From: Bacteroides propionicifaciens DSM 19291 = JCM 14649
GTDB lineage: Bacteria > Bacteroidota > Bacteroidia > Bacteroidales > Bacteroidaceae
Direction of reading: 5' to 3'
NCBI RefSeq assembly: GCF_000375405.1
Contig: NZ_AQWS01000005.1
Location: 1-64,000, forward strand
DNA length: 64,000 nt
In this document: positions 63,150-64,000 of the stretch, piece after piece
How the letters are laid out: each line of letters starts with the position of its first letter
How positions within the stretch are numbered: the stretch's first letter is position 1
Program-made: the position numbers and the translations under genes
Notes under the pieces: generated by a model
The model's database searches: none
What the model saw: only the letters and a program-made list of their open reading frames with translations
Told to the model about the DNA's origin: nothing

Positions 63150-64000
63150 TACTTAATGAAATTTACCTCGGGATGAATGTTGATTTTAAATTCATCAAAT
63201 ACAGATTTTTGAATGGCGTGAGCTAGGTTAATGATTTCTTGGCCTGTTGCTTCTCCACGGTTAACTAATACTAGAGCTTGATTTTTATGTACTCCTGCAT
63301 TACCCAGTGATTTTCCTTTCCAACCACAAACGTCTATCATCCAGCCTGCAGGAATTTTGACCTGATCAGTCGATAGTTCGTAAAACGGCATATTAGGATA
63401 GCGTTCTTTTATTTGTTCAAAATGTGCTCTATCTACAATTGGGTTCATAAAGAAGCTACCAGCATTACCTATAATCCTAGGGTCTGGTAGTTTTTCTTCT
63501 CTTATTTGTATAATCGCTTTGCGTACATTCTTGAGTGAGATCTCACCATAACGAGCTAATGCAGCTTGGATGCTTCCGTAACCCAAATTTAGCTCCTCTA
63601 TTTTGCTGAGCTTATAATGTACATGGGTTACAACCTTATTCTTATTTTCGGGCTCCTTGAATATACTGTATCTATAGGCATAATTACATTCATCTTTAGC
63701 AAAAATACGTTGGTCTCCACTTAAATCGACTGTTTCAACTTTCTGGATGAAGTCTTTGACTTCTACACCGTAGGCACCAATATTTTGTACTGCACTTGCC
63801 CCAACTTCACCAGGAATAAGAGAGAGATTTTCGAGTCCATACCAATTTTGATCAACTGTATAGGCTACAAACTTATCCCAATCTATGCCTGATCCAACAC
63901 GTAGATAAACAGATTCAGAGTCTTGATGAGTTATCTCTATACTATCGATTTTAGAATGAAGGATCGTCCCTTCAAAATCACGAATAAATAGTAAATTACT
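63149..64000 (-). CDS. murB: UDP-N-acetylenolpyruvoylglucosamine reductase, partial (5' end outside window)
   Basis: The frame is open from the stop at 63149-63151 to the window edge and gives 283 residues; the start and roughly 45-50 N-terminal residues lie beyond 64000. MurB reduces the enolpyruvyl group to make UDP-N-acetylmuramic acid for peptidoglycan, using FAD and NADPH. The FAD-binding and substrate motifs are clear: SNLLFI at the edge, [35 protein letters not shown], and NAGSFFMNP with the proton-donor serine. A TTG at 63586 is an internal leucine, not the start. The gene is coupled to the MBL gene downstream. Confidence 0.95.
   Translation of the reverse strand, partial: SNLLFIRDFEGTILHSKIDSIEITHQDSESVYLRVGSGIDWDKFVAYTVDQNWYGLENLSLIPGEVGASAVQNIGAYGVEVKDFIQKVETVDLSGDQRIFAKDECNYAYRYSIFKEPENKNKVVTHVHYKLSKIEELNLGYGSIQAALARYGEISLKNVRKAIIQIREEKLPDPRIIGNAGSFFMNPIVDRAHFEQIKERYPNMPFYELSTDQVKIPAGWMIDVCGWKGKSLGNAGVHKNQALVLVNRGEATGQEIINLAHAIQKSVFDEFKINIHPEVNFIK

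Noticed and set aside
63149-63586. Separate 145-residue protein starting at TTG 63586
   Set aside because: The frame remains open to the window edge with clear MurB motifs, so the TTG is an internal leucine of murB.
1-64000. CRISPR array, tRNA/rRNA genes or prophage
   Set aside because: No regularly spaced direct repeats, no cloverleaf-like tRNA segment, no rRNA sequence and no phage structural or integrase genes were seen in the window.

Overview
The window is a mostly syntenic, AT-rich chromosomal segment from a member of the Bacteroidota, most probably an anaerobic Bacteroidales. The evidence is the repeated TAnnTTTG type -7 promoter element, often with a TTTG or TTG about 19-20 bases upstream; the near absence of Shine-Dalgarno sequences; family markers such as DUF4270, DUF3127, DUF5686-like and type III glutamine synthetase; and an anaerobic metabolic set (pyruvate:ferredoxin oxidoreductase, the two-subunit methylmalonyl-CoA mutase, fumarase, ferritin). 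I cannot fix the genus from the sequence alone.

Layout. 1-570: the 3' end of an IS256-type transposase and a possible remnant of a gene it interrupted. 573-5337 (minus): PFOR preceded by an AAA ATPase. 5726-9175: a divergent ATP-grasp-like protein, an overlapping convergent GH10-like hydrolase, a small membrane protein and an outer-membrane barrel. 9497-13369: ftsE, lysC, lysA and ferritin. 13477-15808 (minus): DUF4270 lipoprotein and a truncated glycogen-synthase-like protein, divergent from panC-panD (16027-17230). 17327-22295 (minus): lysS, gpsA, pgi and a HAD phosphatase. 22523-26466: MATE transporter, cytidylate-kinase-like protein and an AspT/YidE-type transporter. 26704-30750: mutA-mutB. 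30998-33086: a small accessory patch with a compact promoter-plus-terminator small-RNA candidate, a frame-disrupted GT10 glycosyltransferase and a UPF0489 protein. 33345-40700: topB, a Crp/Fnr regulator, glutamine synthetase III and a DUF5686-like outer-membrane protein. 40865-45160: rpsA, rnz, then an ECF sigma / membrane protein / Spy-like periplasmic protein cassette. 45233-47530 (minus): mazG and fumC. 47663-50739: valS and an ABM monooxygenase. 50995-51357 (minus): DUF3127. 51536-58864: a tight run dnaN, exonuclease, coaBC, recN, rlmB and a degenerate protease with TPRs. 58950-64000 (minus): a membrane-spanning MutS-like ATPase, an unknown membrane-anchored protein, a PhnP-like MBL hydrolase and a partial murB.

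How the genes fit together. Central anaerobic carbon flow is represented by PFOR, fumarase and methylmalonyl-CoA mutase, consistent with succinate/propionate metabolism. lysC and lysA supply lysine and diaminopimelate; panC, panD and coaBC belong to the pantothenate/CoA route; dnaN, exonuclease, recN, topB and DUF3127 relate to DNA metabolism; valS, lysS, rpsA, rlmB and rnz to translation and RNA processing. Convergent gene pairs are nearly always separated by one strong bidirectional hairpin. No tRNA, rRNA, CRISPR array, prophage or obvious defence island was seen. The most interesting items are the small-RNA candidate at 31033-31095, a diverged intergenic repeat seen near 23.9 kb and 50.8 kb, leader hairpins directly in front of fumC and gpsA, the SSB-like tail on DUF3127, the membrane-embedded MutS relative and several proteins with recognisable folds but missing catalytic signatures.
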